From assembly GCA_002350625.1 (NCBI GenBank), contig DEFE01000035.1, positions 1 to 45,774 of the forward strand: a DNA stretch of 45,774 nucleotides, read 5' to 3'. This stretch comes from Lachnospiraceae bacterium UBA2860 (GTDB taxonomy: Bacteria; Bacillota; Clostridia; Lachnospirales; Lachnospiraceae). Below are positions 7,183-15,594 of this stretch, piece after piece (positions within the stretch are counted from its first letter, which is position 1; each line of letters starts with the position of its first letter). The translations under genes and the position numbers were made by a program. The notes below the pieces were generated by a model that saw only the letters and a list, made by a program, of their open reading frames with translations, was not told where the DNA came from and did not search any database.

Positions 7183-8736
7183 TCAACTGTCTGCCTGCTG
7201 ATAGAGGTCTTCGAGCATCTCCGGCGTGACCGAGCCGACCCGGTTGTAGATGACCTCGCCTTTCCGGTTGAGGACGACGGTCTGCGGCAGTGTGCTGCCG
7301 CCGCCTGCGATTCCGAAAATCTCATCGTCGTCTTTGTCCGTGGCGAAGGGGATGACATAGTCCTTGCCGGACATGTACGCGACCGGATCGTCGGCGATGA
7401 AGGAGCTGTGGACGGCGAGCATGGCGATGTCGCCTTCGTGCTTTTTGTACAGATCATTGAAGAAGGGCAGCTCCTTAAGGCAGGGCGTGCAATACGTCGC
7501 CCAGAAGTTGATGAAGGTGACTTTGCCGCGCTGGTCCGCCAGATGGAATTCACTGCCGTCGAAGCAGGTGACCGTGAAGTCGGCGAGCTGCTGGCCGACC
7601 TCGTGCCCGATCGGGGCGTCGCTTGTGTAGTCGGACGATAGCGTTGCCTCGGAGGCCGTCCCGGCGGCCGCCGGAGCGGCGGCGGGACTTTGCGCAGGGC
7701 TCTGCGAGGTGCCGGATGCATTCTTTCTTACGGCGGGATCGAGCACATTGAACCACAGGAGCGCGAAGCAGAGCACGGCAAGCGCGATCCCCCAGAGGAT
7801 GCGGCCGAGGCGCCTGCGCTTTGCAGGAGCGTCGGGCCCGTCGCCCGCACAGCCTTTTTCCGGGGCCATGAGGACGATGCTGCCGGCCTGCACGGAAATG
7901 GCGCTCTGCGCACAGACGTCCATGCACTTGCCGCAGTTGATGCACTCGCGGTCGCCTGCGCGCCGCACGTCCATGCCGCAGCTGCGCACGCAGGAGCCGC
8001 AGTGATTGCAGCGGTTTTCGTCCACTTTGACGCCGATGATGTTGAAGCGGTTAAAGAGCCCGTAGATGGCGCCGAGCGGGCAGAGGAAGCGGCAGAAGCT
8101 TCTGTACATGAAGATGCAGGCGAGCCCGATCACCAGCATGATGACAAATTTCCGGGTGAAGAGGATGCCCAGCATGCTGAAGAAGGAGACGTTGACGGGG
8201 TTTGCCAGATGCCCCATCGCGCCCTCTAAGGTGCCGGCCGGACAGATATACTTGCAGAAGGCCGGCAGCGGGAGATCGTGACGGAGGCCGTACCACAAGG
8301 GGATGGCGATCACGAACAGGGCGAGAATCACGTATTTCAGCCAGGTGAGGGCCCGTGTGATCGCGCTTTTTCTGATCTTTAGCGTCGGGATCTTGTGCAG
8401 CAACTCCTGGATGAGCCCTAAGGGGCACAGCCAGCCGCAGATCGTGCGGCCGAGGACGACGCCGTAGAGGAGGAGGATGCCGAGCACGTACCAGCCGGCG
8501 CGGTGCCCGGTGGAAGCGAGCGCGTTCTGGAGCGAGCCGAGCGGGCAGGCGCCTGCCGCGCCCGGACAGGAATAGCAGTTGAGGCCGGGGACGCAGGCAT
8601 ATTTTGCGTTCCCTTTATAGATCTCGCCGGAGATAAATCCTTTGATGTAAGCGTTGTGAAGGAGTGCCGCATAGAGCTGGACAAGCCGCCGTGTCGTCGG
8701 ACGGTGCGCCTGCCGGGAGGACTTCCGATTATCCAA
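7183..8736 (-). CDS. Membrane polyferredoxin (NapH-like) fused to a TlpA thioredoxin domain
   Basis: A 517-residue fusion. Residues 1-235 form a NapH/YccM-like membrane part with the paired cysteine motifs CGWLCPLG (100-107) and FCRFLCPLGAIYG (215-227). Two 4Fe-4S ferredoxin motifs follow, with Cys243/246/249/253 and Cys265/268/271/275. A transmembrane helix at about 312-333 and a Pro/Ala linker lead to a TlpA domain with the active site WATYCTPC (Cys416, Cys419). The layout suggests that electrons pass from cytosolic iron-sulfur clusters across the membrane to an external dithiol; this is inferred. The start is TTG at 8736, overlapping the end of the previous gene by 8 bases with GGAG 10 bases upstream, so translation is probably coupled. 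Fused and split versions of this gene set occur in Clostridia. Confidence 0.88.
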   Translation of the reverse strand: MDNRKSSRQAHRPTTRRLVQLYAALLHNAYIKGFISGEIYKGNAKYACVPGLNCYSCPGAAGACPLGSLQNALASTGHRAGWYVLGILLLYGVVLGRTICGWLCPLGLIQELLHKIPTLKIRKSAITRALTWLKYVILALFVIAIPLWYGLRHDLPLPAFCKYICPAGTLEGAMGHLANPVNVSFFSMLGILFTRKFVIMLVIGLACIFMYRSFCRFLCPLGAIYGLFNRFNIIGVKVDENRCNHCGSCVRSCGMDVRRAGDRECINCGKCMDVCAQSAISVQAGSIVLMAPEKGCAGDGPDAPAKRRRLGRILWGIALAVLCFALLWFNVLDPAVRKNASGTSQSPAQSPAAAPAAAGTASEATLSSDYTSDAPIGHEVGQQLADFTVTCFDGSEFHLADQRGKVTFINFWATYCTPCLKELPFFNDLYKKHEGDIAMLAVHSSFIADDPVAYMSGKDYVIPFATDKDDDEIFGIAGGGSTLPQTVVLNRKGEVIYNRVGSVTPEMLEDLYQQADS

Positions 8737-9178
8737 GGCCGATACACTCCGAGCAGATTCTGACGGCTTTATAGAGCACGTCCCGGGCGCTCTGATTGAT
8801 CACGCCGGCGACGATGAGGGCTGCGGCCACGACGACGATGACCGCCTGCAGCACCCATTTCTTCTCAGGCGCGCGCACCGGCACGCCTGTGCCGTTTTCT
8901 TTTTCTTTCTTCGCATCCTTTACCGGCTTTTCCGCATCTTCGTCTTTGATGCCGAGCACAAGGCCGGCACCTGCAAAGCCGAGAGCGGCAAAGAAGAGGG
9001 GTGCGATGGGCGCGAATTTCGCGGACACTTCCTCCGGGGCGTAGATGATCTCACCGGGATTTTGCGCTTTTCGCGCCGAGCCCTCCCGGTAGATCTGCAC
9101 GGCCGCCACGGAGAGAAGCGTCACGAGGAGGATGCATAGCAGCGCCTGTATCACAAGATACACTTTGGCTCTTGTCAT
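8729..9178 (-). CDS. Small membrane protein with C-terminal CXXC (CD1871A-like)
   Basis: A 149-residue protein with helices at about 5-25, 55-75 and 105-125 and the C-terminal sequence ICSECIGLG. The last 45 residues resemble the small CD1871A-family CXXC proteins that sit beside 4Fe-4S/TlpA genes in clostridia; here extra N-terminal helices and a Lys/Glu-rich loop are added. ATG at 9178 is chosen because GGGAAGGA lies 7 bases upstream. A GTG at 9253 overlapping the previous stop would add 25 residues but has no good binding site. The dithiol may take part in the redox relay with the next gene, whose start overlaps this stop. Confidence 0.72.
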   Translation of the reverse strand: MTRAKVYLVIQALLCILLVTLLSVAAVQIYREGSARKAQNPGEIIYAPEEVSAKFAPIAPLFFAALGFAGAGLVLGIKDEDAEKPVKDAKKEKENGTGVPVRAPEKKWVLQAVIVVVAAALIVAGVINQSARDVLYKAVRICSECIGLG

Positions 9179-9249
9179 AAGAAATTCCTTCCCGATGGAC
9201 GATGTGCCTGTTAACGGTTTAGATTCTGCCGGGGCCGGAGTGACAGCCG

Positions 9250-10089
9250 TCACACCTCGTCGTCATCCTCTTCCATGCGCCGCATCTCCCCGTAGAAGTT
9301 CACGATGATGGAGGTGATGAGGGAGACCACGACAATGCCGTAGATGCCGAGGATGACGGAGAGGATCCGGCCGATCACGGAAGTCGCATAGATGTCGCCG
9401 AAGCCGATGGTCGTGACGATCGCGAAGCAGTACCACAGCCCGTCGCCGAAGCCGGAAATCGACTCTTCAAAGAGCGGCAGGATGAGTGAAAACGCCACGA
9501 TCAAAAGGACGATGCCGAAGAGAATCTCGGCGGCGTAGGTCCGCCGGATAATCTTTTTGAGAATGTCCATCCGGATCCGCGCGAAAGCGATCGGAACGAT
9601 GGAGAAGAGCGCCTGCATGTCAATAAAGAAGACAGCGAAGATAAAGGCGAGAATCATGCAGACCAGGAGCAGCAGGATCTGGAGGATCAGGAACGCCACG
9701 GCTTTTTTGCTGTGCGCGCGCCGGAAGGCAAAAATGCGGGAGATGATGACGGCCGCGAGATACACCGTGCCGGTAAATTGAAAGGAGGACGGGTTGTTTC
9801 CGCGGACGTACAGATTGGCGGCGCCGATGAGAGCGGCCGCGCCAAAGAGGAGATGATTCAGGGCAGCGGCCCGGTCAGCTTTCCTGTGGATAAAGCTGAG
9901 CGCGCTCCTGCCGAGACCGACCGCCAGAAAAAGGACAAATGGCATCCGGCCGAACGCCTGATAGACCTCCTCCAGCTCTTCGGTATGCTCGAGCCGTGTG
10001 AGAGCCGCAAGATTCAGCGCGAGTATGGTAACGGCAAAGAGGCCTGTTAAGGCATTTCGGATCAGCTGGGATTTATTGTCTGTCTGCAT
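9250..10089 (-). CDS. Potassium channel family protein
   Basis: A 279-residue membrane protein with about six helices. The last two flank a pore loop with the selectivity filter TTIGFGD (226-232), a K+-channel signature (GFGD in place of the more common GYGD). A short acidic tail follows and there is no RCK/TrkA-N domain. ATG at 10089 has GAGG about 11 bases upstream; an ATG at 10146 would add 19 residues but sits almost at the predicted transcript start. It is the first gene of the minus-strand operon with the CXXC and polyferredoxin genes. Why a K+ channel is in a redox operon is unclear; a link to membrane potential is only a guess. Confidence 0.85.
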   Translation of the reverse strand: MQTDNKSQLIRNALTGLFAVTILALNLAALTRLEHTEELEEVYQAFGRMPFVLFLAVGLGRSALSFIHRKADRAAALNHLLFGAAALIGAANLYVRGNNPSSFQFTGTVYLAAVIISRIFAFRRAHSKKAVAFLILQILLLLVCMILAFIFAVFFIDMQALFSIVPIAFARIRMDILKKIIRRTYAAEILFGIVLLIVAFSLILPLFEESISGFGDGLWYCFAIVTTIGFGDIYATSVIGRILSVILGIYGIVVVSLITSIIVNFYGEMRRMEEDDDEV

Positions 10090-10160
10090 ATCTACGGCTA
10101 CCTCACATGCGGCCTCACCCGGGATGAAGGTGAAGCAAATTGACATCTTCGATGTATATT

Positions 10161-10189
10161 ATTGTAAATGAAAAGGGGCGGCCAGTAAA
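10161..10189 (-). promoter_or_regulatory. Promoter of the channel/redox operon
   Basis: On the minus strand TTTACT (10189-10184) and TACAAT (10166-10161) are 17 bases apart. The transcript would start near 10154, giving a leader of about 65 bases before the ATG at 10089. Confidence 0.6.
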
Positions 10190-10247
10190 GCGGCGCAAAG
10201 GCGGTTGACATGAAATACAGCACAACCGGAAAAACGGATCCTTAAGG

Positions 10248-12416
10248 TCAGCCGGACGCAGAGCCGTCCTCAGCCCGCACGGCCGGCAGATACCGGCTGT
10301 GCTGTTCCTCCACGGCGTCCCGGATCCAGTCGCCGGCTTCGAGGCCGGCTTCGGCCTCGGCCAGGGCGGATTCGTCGGCATACGTGAGGAAGGCCTGCCG
10401 CTTTTCCTCGAGGATGGCGCGGATGGATTCGTCGATGGTGTCTTCGCACAGGAGGTGTAAGACCAGGACGCCGTGCAGCTGCCCCATGCGGTAGACGCGC
10501 GACACGGCCTGCCGCTCGAGGGAGGGCTTGATCTGCGGCTCGCAGAGGATGACGAGGGAGGCGGCCTGGATGTTGAGCCCGGTGCCGCCGGCCTGGATCT
10601 GGCAGAGAAGCGCGCTGCCGGGAGCGGCGTCCGAGAAGCGGTCGATGATGTCCTGCCTGAGAAGCGGATCGGTGTCACCCGTGATTTCGCCGGCGATGCG
10701 GACGCTTATGAGCGCGGAGACTTTCCGCAGGGTCTCCCGGAAATAGCTGTATACGACCGCGCGCCTGCCGCTGCTTTCCGCGTCCGCAAGGAGCTCGGCG
10801 AGACGCGCTGCCTTTGAAGCATCCGCGGGATTTTCCGCAAGGAAGCCCACGCGACGCATCGCCATGAAGTTCCGCTTCATGACTTCCTGCACGTAAGCCT
10901 CCCGGTCGGCGGCCGTCATGGTGCACCACTCTTCGCTTTCAATAAGCTCCGGGAGCTCGTCTAATACCTGCGCCGCCTGCCGGCGGAGATAGACCGGCGA
11001 GAGCATCTCCCTGAACGCTTCTGTTTCTTTCAGCGCCGCTGAGACTCGCGCCTTCTCTTCGAGCTCAGGCCGGATAAATCCGATGAGCCCGCACATCTCA
11101 TGCACGCGGTTTTCAAGCGGCGTCCCCGTCATGAGCAGGAGGCGGGACGCCTCGTCGCACAGGCGCTTCAGGTAGCGCGTGCGCTGTGCCTCCGGATTTT
11201 TGATATAGTGCGCCTCGTCGATCACCATGAGATCCATGAGGATCCGCCCGTCGATGCGGTCCGTGAGATGCCGGAGACTCTCGTAATTGGTGACGGCGGC
11301 GCCGCCGGACGCCTCCCACGCCGAAAATGCGTCCATCAGGCCGGCACCGTGGAGGAGATGGGCGCGGATGGCGCTGAAGCGCCCGATTTCGCGCACCCAG
11401 TTCACCATGACGGAGGCCGGGCAGACAATGAGAAAGCGGGCACCGTGTTTCTCCGCATCCAGGTGGACCATGGCCGCAATCGCCTGTATGGTTTTTCCGA
11501 GCCCCATCTCGTCGCCGAGAAGGACTCTTTTTTGATGCAGGATGTATTTGACGCCGAAGAGCTGATAGCGGCGGAGCGAGCCGCGGAAGTCCTGAAGCTG
11601 TACTTCTTCTGCTCTGATTTCGGAAGCCAGGCGCTCCGGAATGCTGCCGTAGATGAGCTCGTCCGGGGCGGATCTGCCGGTGAGATCTTCAAGAAGGGCA
11701 TAGTAGGCCGCGCTGTTTTTTTCGTAGTCTGCGAAAGCCTCGTCTTCGGAAATGGCGACCGCCGCAAGGAACGCGCCGTAAAGCCGATGGAGACGGGCAT
11801 TTTCCTGCCCGGACGCATACGCCTCCAGCTGCTCAGCCGCGGCCAGCGTCTCTGCTTTTTTGCCCGCGCCGGAGAAGAACCAGCGGAGGCGGCCGCGGAT
11901 TTTGAGGCCATCGATGAAGCCGCAAAGCTGCGCGTGCAGGCGCTCGCCGGGTCCTTTCAGATCCTGCGCGGCAAGACGCGCAAGCCGGTATCTGGAAAGC
12001 GACGTGATCAGCTCGTCATCCGCCGGGGCTCCCGGTTTTTCCGGGAGGCGGAGGCGCTCTCTCCCGGACAGCTCAGAGAGAAAACCGTCCGTGATCATGC
12101 GGATCTGCCGGACCTGCTTTTCGGCGACGCCCGTGAGCGCATAAAGCTCAGCGTCTCCCGCGAGATAGAGGTCATAAAGCGTGGCGAAGCCTGCGTCCGT
12201 CAGCACGCTTGTGCGGATGCCCGCCCGTGAGCTTTTCAGCGCCTCCGTGGAGATCTCCTTGAGATGCGCGGCGGCCTGCTGCTTTAAGCGGCCGCGGCAG
12301 ATCTCTGCCGCCAGCTGCCTGAGCTGCTCCGTCTGCTGACCTGCGCGCCCGACGGCTTCGTCCAGGTCCATAAGCTCGCTGATTTGGTTGTTGATCCGTT
12401 TGAAATCGGGGCGCAT
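10248..12416 (-). CDS. SNF2-family DEAD/DEAH-box helicase
   Basis: A 722-residue Swi2/Snf2 ATPase. An N-terminal region of about 275 residues includes a possible helix-hairpin-helix (about 75-110). The first RecA-like lobe has Walker A DEMGLGKT (302-309), DEAH (400-403) and the motif LLMTGTPLEN. The second lobe has AGGTGLNIQAA and the arginine-finger segment QAVSRVYRMGQ, so all motor motifs are present. Such proteins translocate on double-stranded DNA and remodel DNA-protein complexes; the specific role is unknown. ATG at 12416 has GGAGG five bases upstream. The longer reading frame up to 12713 crosses the divergent promoter region and is not used. No SWIM gene or restriction partner is seen nearby. 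Confidence 0.9.
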   Translation of the reverse strand: MRPDFKRINNQISELMDLDEAVGRAGQQTEQLRQLAAEICRGRLKQQAAAHLKEISTEALKSSRAGIRTSVLTDAGFATLYDLYLAGDAELYALTGVAEKQVRQIRMITDGFLSELSGRERLRLPEKPGAPADDELITSLSRYRLARLAAQDLKGPGERLHAQLCGFIDGLKIRGRLRWFFSGAGKKAETLAAAEQLEAYASGQENARLHRLYGAFLAAVAISEDEAFADYEKNSAAYYALLEDLTGRSAPDELIYGSIPERLASEIRAEEVQLQDFRGSLRRYQLFGVKYILHQKRVLLGDEMGLGKTIQAIAAMVHLDAEKHGARFLIVCPASVMVNWVREIGRFSAIRAHLLHGAGLMDAFSAWEASGGAAVTNYESLRHLTDRIDGRILMDLMVIDEAHYIKNPEAQRTRYLKRLCDEASRLLLMTGTPLENRVHEMCGLIGFIRPELEEKARVSAALKETEAFREMLSPVYLRRQAAQVLDELPELIESEEWCTMTAADREAYVQEVMKRNFMAMRRVGFLAENPADASKAARLAELLADAESSGRRAVVYSYFRETLRKVSALISVRIAGEITGDTDPLLRQDIIDRFSDAAPGSALLCQIQAGGTGLNIQAASLVILCEPQIKPSLERQAVSRVYRMGQLHGVLVLHLLCEDTIDESIRAILEEKRQAFLTYADESALAEAEAGLEAGDWIRDAVEEQHSRYLPAVRAEDGSASG

Positions 12417-12450
12417 GGAGTCCTCCGGTCTTAAAGATAAACTTTTTGAC

Positions 12451-12479
12451 AATATAGCGTTTATCAGCGCCGAAAGCAA
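12451..12479 (-). promoter_or_regulatory. Possible promoter of the helicase gene
   Basis: On the minus strand TTGCTT and TATATT are 17 bases apart, 35 bases or so upstream of the ATG at 12416. The -35 match is weak (three of six). Confidence 0.4.
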
Positions 12480-12486
12480 CTTTTCA

Positions 12487-12495
12487 TGGTATAAT
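12487..12495 (+). promoter_or_regulatory. Extended -10 promoter of the c-di-GMP/export operon
   Basis: TGG-TATAAT is an extended -10 element about 107 bases before the phosphodiesterase ATG. The leader contains a stem of the type GCTGCCTTTCAGAAGCGAGGCAGC (CTGCCT/AGGCAG, about 12549-12571). No -35 box is seen. Only eight bases separate it from the divergent helicase -35, so the two promoters could compete. Confidence 0.55.
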
Positions 12496-12601
12496 TTCAC
12501 TTGTGTGACATCTGTATGACGACATTTTGAAAATCGACCTTTTACGCTGCCTTTCAGAAGCGAGGCAGCAGCTTGTAAGACAGCAGACGGAGTAGAGACG
12601 G

Positions 12602-15577
12602 ATGAAACAATCTTTCTTCTCAAGTAAACATATCCCGGACAACTTTCCTTCCGCACCTTCACCCGGCGCAGGAGAGGCCGTAAGGAGGCGGAAGCATGGC
12701 GCGCTTTTCGCACTGTGCCTTGCCGTTTTTGTGCTCAGCCTCACCGCCATCAGTGCCTTCGGGCAGGAATCCGGCAAGACCGTGCGGGTGGGCTGGTTCG
12801 AGTCGTCGTTTTGCGCGACGGACGAATTCGGCAGGCGGTCCGGCTACGCCTACGAGTATCAGCAGGAGCTGGCCGCCTATACGGGCTGGAACTATGAGTA
12901 CGTAAGCGGGAGCTGGTCCACGCTCATGGAGATGCTGATTGACGGCGAGATCGATCTCTTAAGCGACGTTTCGATCACGCCTGCGCGCGAAGACCTCATG
13001 CTCTTTCCGTCTCTCTCCATGGGCACGGAGGAGTACTATCTCTTCATCGCCTCGGGCAACAAGGAGATCACGCCGGATCATCCCGCGTCTCTGAACGGCA
13101 AGAGGGTCTGCGTCAACAAGGGGAGCCTTCAGAAGGATCTTTTCCTGGAATGGGCGGAGAAAAACGGGGTGAGCGCAGAACTCATCGAGGTGACGGGGAG
13201 CGAGGCGGAATCGCTTGACAGCCTCGAAAAGGGTGTGTATGACGCCTACGTCACCGTGGATTCCTTCGCGAATCCGGAGCGCATGGTTCCTGTCTTTAAG
13301 ATCGGCTCGTCCGATTTTTATTTCGCCGTCAACAAGAACCGCCCGGACCTGCTGAGCGAGCTCGACAGCGCGATGAACAGAATCCAGGACGAGGACCGGT
13401 ATTACAATCAGAAGCTGTATGAGACCTATGTGAGGAGCACCGGGCCGAACGCCTTCCTTACGGAGGAGGAAGAGGCCTATCTTGATGCGCACGGGCCGAT
13501 CCGGGTCGGCTATCAGGATAACTATCTCGCCTTCTGCGCGGCGGACGAAGCGACGGGAGAACTCACCGGAGCGCTCAAGGACTATCTCGCCCATGCCGCC
13601 GACTGCCTGGCCAACGCGCATCTCGACTTTGAGGCGACCGCCTATCCCACGGCCGGGGCGGCGATCGACGCCTTAAAGCGCGGGGAAGTCGACTGCGTCT
13701 TCCCGGCAAATATCAGCAATTATGACGCGGAGGAGATGGGCATTCTCCTCACGCCTTACATCATGCGCACGGAGACCTTCGCCGTGGTGCGCCAGGCGGA
13801 TCAGAATCTGTTCTCCAAGAAGGAGCACGTGATCGTGGCGGTCAATGAAGGCAACCCGAACTACGAGACCTTCCTTATGACCCATTTCCCGGACTGGAGA
13901 AAGATCTATTTCCCGGACACGGAGGACTGCCTGCACGCCGTCGCGGACAGAGTGGCGGACTGCGTGCTGATCAGCAGCTACCGCTACAACAATATCTCCA
14001 GATTGTGCGAAAGGCGGCATCTTGCCACCATTTCCGTCGGCGAGACGCTGGATTACAGCTTTGCGGTCGGCAGAGACAACTCGGCGCTGTACGCCATCCT
14101 CTCGAAGAGCACGGGCCTCGTTCCCGACTCCGCCCTCAATGTGGCGCTGACTTACTACATCACGGAAGATGCCAGGTTCACTTTCCTGGACTTTGTCATG
14201 GACAATCTCTGGGCTGCTGTCGGCCTGACAGCCGCGGTGCTGCTCGTCATCATCCTGCTCCTCTTAAGGAGCATGCGCTCGGAGAAAACGGCGAAAATGC
14301 TGATCTCCGCCACGGAGACGGATGATCTCACGGGCCTCTACAACCGGAAGTACTTCTTCCAGTACGCCAACAGGCTGTACCGCGCGCATCCGGATGTGCC
14401 CATGGACGCCTTCGTGATCAACATCGAGCAGTTCCACTCCGTGAACGCGCTGAAAGGCAGAAACTTCGGCGACCGGACGCTGCGCGCGCTCGGCAGCGAA
14501 ATCAGCGAGGTCGCGCGGGAGTACCGGGGCATCGCCGGCAGATTCGAGGCGGACCGCTTCGACATCTACTGCAGGCACACCGATGAATATCAGGCGATTT
14601 TCAAGCGCCTGCAGGATAAGCTGGACACTCTGTCGCCCAACACAAGCATCCGGATCCGCATGGGCGTGATGCCCTGGCAGGCGGAGCTCGAGCCCGTGCA
14701 GCTCTTTGACAGGGCGCGGACGGCCTGCGGTACGGCCCGCGGCCACTACAAGGAGCACCTGGTGATCTACGACGAGAAGGCCGGAAAGCAGGAGATGTTC
14801 GAGCAGCGCCTGCTCAGCGACCTGCGCCGCGCGCTCGACGCCTATGAATTTGAGGTCTACTATCAGCCGAAGTTCGACATCCAGACCGAACCGCCCGCGC
14901 TCATGAGCGCCGAGGCGCTCGTCAGGTGGAATCACCCGGAGCTCGGCATGATCACGCCCGACGATTTCGTGCCGCTGCTTGAGCGGAACGGGAAGATCAG
15001 TGAAGTCGACAAGTATGTGTGGGAGCATGCGGCCAGGCAGATCCGGAGCTGGCGGGAGCAGTACGGCGTCAGTCTCTCCGTCTCCGTCAATCTGTCCCGC
15101 GTCGACGTGTTTGACCCTATGCTCTCCGAGACCCTTGACGAGATCCTGCGCTTTAACGGCCTCGATCACAACCAGCTCGTGCTCGAGGTGACCGAGTCGG
15201 CCTATACGGAAAACGCCGAGCAGGTCATCCGGGTCGTCGGCGATCTGCGCAAGAAGGGATACAAGGTCGAGATGGACGATTTCGGGACCGGCTATTCTTC
15301 GCTCAACATGCTCTCCCGGATGCCTGTCGACGTGCTGAAGATGGACAGGGCCTTTATCAGGGACATAGAATTCGACGCGAAGGACAGGCAGTTCGTCTCC
15401 CTGATCTTAGGGATCGCGGACAATCTGCAGATCCCCGTGGTCGCCGAGGGCGTGGAGACAGAGAAGCAGGTGGCGCTTCTCAAAAATCTGGGATGCGCAC
15501 TGGTGCAGGGCTACTATTTCTCGCGCCCGCTGCATCCGGTGGAATTTGAGGCGGCTTATATCCGCCCGAAAGAGTAA
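12602..15577 (+). CDS. Sensor c-di-GMP phosphodiesterase: two solute-binding domains, degenerate GGDEF, EAL
   Basis: A 991-residue protein. After a membrane anchor (about 33-53) come two periplasmic SBP_bac_3-type domains (about 58-290 and 295-520), a transmembrane helix (about 528-552), a GGDEF-like domain and an EAL domain (about 735-985). The GGDEF signature is replaced by EADRF (649-653), so cyclase activity is unlikely. The EAL domain has EAL (771-773), VNLS, EVTES, MDDFGTGYSS, LKMDR and AEGVET, the residues needed for c-di-GMP hydrolysis. The two external domains suggest control by an amino acid or similar small ligand. It is first in a same-strand run with a diguanylate cyclase (17 bases later) and the second export cassette. 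The ATG at 12602 is preceded by GGAG. Confidence 0.92.
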   Translation: MKQSFFSSKHIPDNFPSAPSPGAGEAVRRRKHGALFALCLAVFVLSLTAISAFGQESGKTVRVGWFESSFCATDEFGRRSGYAYEYQQELAAYTGWNYEYVSGSWSTLMEMLIDGEIDLLSDVSITPAREDLMLFPSLSMGTEEYYLFIASGNKEITPDHPASLNGKRVCVNKGSLQKDLFLEWAEKNGVSAELIEVTGSEAESLDSLEKGVYDAYVTVDSFANPERMVPVFKIGSSDFYFAVNKNRPDLLSELDSAMNRIQDEDRYYNQKLYETYVRSTGPNAFLTEEEEAYLDAHGPIRVGYQDNYLAFCAADEATGELTGALKDYLAHAADCLANAHLDFEATAYPTAGAAIDALKRGEVDCVFPANISNYDAEEMGILLTPYIMRTETFAVVRQADQNLFSKKEHVIVAVNEGNPNYETFLMTHFPDWRKIYFPDTEDCLHAVADRVADCVLISSYRYNNISRLCERRHLATISVGETLDYSFAVGRDNSALYAILSKSTGLVPDSALNVALTYYITEDARFTFLDFVMDNLWAAVGLTAAVLLVIILLLLRSMRSEKTAKMLISATETDDLTGLYNRKYFFQYANRLYRAHPDVPMDAFVINIEQFHSVNALKGRNFGDRTLRALGSEISEVAREYRGIAGRFEADRFDIYCRHTDEYQAIFKRLQDKLDTLSPNTSIRIRMGVMPWQAELEPVQLFDRARTACGTARGHYKEHLVIYDEKAGKQEMFEQRLLSDLRRALDAYEFEVYYQPKFDIQTEPPALMSAEALVRWNHPELGMITPDDFVPLLERNGKISEVDKYVWEHAARQIRSWREQYGVSLSVSVNLSRVDVFDPMLSETLDEILRFNGLDHNQLVLEVTESAYTENAEQVIRVVGDLRKKGYKVEMDDFGTGYSSLNMLSRMPVDVLKMDRAFIRDIEFDAKDRQFVSLILGIADNLQIPVVAEGVETEKQVALLKNLGCALVQGYYFSRPLHPVEFEAAYIRPKE

Positions 15578-15594
15578 AGAGAGGTGCAGCCGAC

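Noticed and set aside
5656..10089. Thioredoxin genes as disulfide makers for the exported leader-SH3 peptide
   Set aside because: The predicted mature peptide contains no cysteine.
12417..12713. Longer N-terminus for the helicase (up to 12713)
   Set aside because: It would cross the divergent promoters and the start of the phosphodiesterase gene; ATG at 12416 has an ideal GGAGG.
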